From the NCBI GenBank assembly GCA_900128395.1, contig LT649612.1:1-18262 (forward strand): a stretch of DNA of 18,262 nucleotides, read 5' to 3'. Shown in pieces: positions 17,723 through 18,262 of the stretch. A model generated the notes under the pieces. That model made no database searches, was not told the DNA's origin, and saw only the letters and a program-made list of their open reading frames with translations. The translations under genes were made by a program, and so were the position numbers. Positions within the stretch are counted from its first letter, which is position 1, and each line of letters opens with the position of its first letter. Source of the stretch: Stramenopiles sp. TOSAG23-2. Taxonomy: Eukaryota; Sar.

Positions 17723-18262
17723 TTTGTTATATTGTATTTATTTATCTTCGTTAAACTGGTATTGCTATCTCGTTGAATGATATACGACAGTATGTATTAC
17801 GTCACAAGTTGTATGCAATAGATATTGTAATGTATTTGCTTACTGTTATAATAAAAATTCTTATGTTAAGTCGTTACTATTTGTTAATTTCTTCAATAGG
17901 TTTGTAATATATATATGTGGTTTATATACAATATAAATATATATTTAATAAATGTATATTTTATTGTTATGTTTTAATATAATTTATATTTATTTTTTCT
18001 TATAATAATATATTATTATTATTAATAGTAACCTTTGTTGTTTTTGGTGTGAAAATAACTGCTTTAACGCTGCCTTTTTTTCTTGAAAAACAATGTCCTT
18101 GAAAAATGGCAGTTAGCAGTTAGTCTCTACGCTTAAAGGTGTGTACTGTATAATGCTGTGGATGGAGTATCTTTTAATAGACTACATTACAGCCTTACGT
18201 ACTATAATATACTCTACGTCGTTAAAAGGTGTAGATTTTGAAGAAAGAAGGTGTAGAACCAG
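17723..18262 (-). promoter_or_regulatory. Upstream region and presumed promoter of the dynein gene
   Basis: This is AT-rich DNA without a supported gene. It holds AT microsatellite-like stretches (about 17905-17960 and 18000-18030). A palindromic TTACGTCA (17797-17804; TGACGTAA on the dynein strand), a CRE/ATF-like core, lies about 75-82 bases before the dynein ATG. Near the far end are two copies of CTTGAAAAA (18082-18090 and 18098-18106) and a tandem CAGTTAG (18110-18123). I see no X-box of the RFX type that controls ciliary genes in animals. Which, if any, of these sites functions is not visible from sequence. Confidence 0.4.
17797..17804 (-). promoter_or_regulatory. CRE/ATF-like site upstream of the dynein gene
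   Basis: The 8-mer TGACGTAA on the dynein strand is close to the bZIP consensus TGACGTCA. It lies within 85 bases of the start codon. One such match is not improbable by chance, so this is only a candidate. Confidence 0.2.

Noticed and set aside
17905-18030. AT-rich repeats upstream of dynein as an origin or mobile element end
   Set aside because: They are simple AT/ATT microsatellite sequence without inverted termini, target duplication or conserved motif.
1-18262. CRISPR array, integron, operon or other prokaryotic system
   Set aside because: The window is eukaryotic: an axonemal dynein, eukaryotic start contexts, and no direct repeats with regular spacers or ribosome binding sites.

Overview
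The window is nuclear DNA from a eukaryote that builds motile cilia or flagella. It is AT-rich, with many short A/T tracts, AT microsatellites and in-frame trinucleotide runs (Asn, Thr). It carries one giant uninterrupted coding region for an axonemal dynein heavy chain. An intron-free gene of 12.5 kb, Asn/Thr homopolymer tracts and a DDE transposase of a type I associate with fungi and algal or stramenopile protists point to an intron-poor flagellated protist or zoosporic fungus. The sequence alone does not fix the lineage, and I do not name a species.

Layout: (1) 1-951, AT-rich non-coding DNA with no gene I can support. (2) 954-5018, a complete cut-and-paste DNA transposon of 4,065 bp. It has perfect 26-bp terminal inverted repeats, is flanked on both sides by TA, and carries one intact transposase gene (1476-4766, + strand, 1,096 aa). 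(3) 5021-5188, a short AT-rich spacer that must hold the 3' UTR of the next gene. (4) 5189-17722, - strand, a 4,177-aa axonemal inner-arm dynein heavy chain, closest by motif recall to the DNAH6 class, with all four P-loops intact. (5) 17723-18262, the upstream/promoter side of the dynein gene, with no other gene visible.

The two genes are convergent (tail to tail), with stop codons about 420 bp apart. The transposon sits only 168 bp past the dynein stop codon, so it probably landed in or next to the dynein 3' UTR or termination zone. There is no functional link between the genes; their proximity reflects transposition.

The most interesting object is the transposase. It is a Tc1/mariner-superfamily-like enzyme with an N-terminal zinc-ribbon-like cluster. 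A Cys/His-rich PHD-finger-like module and long low-complexity linkers lie between the second catalytic Asp (D620) and the C-terminal Glu (E997), making the D-E spacing about 376 residues against the usual 34 or so. The residue where fungal relatives appear to carry the first catalytic Asp is Gly here. Perfect terminal repeats and an undamaged reading frame indicate a young copy.
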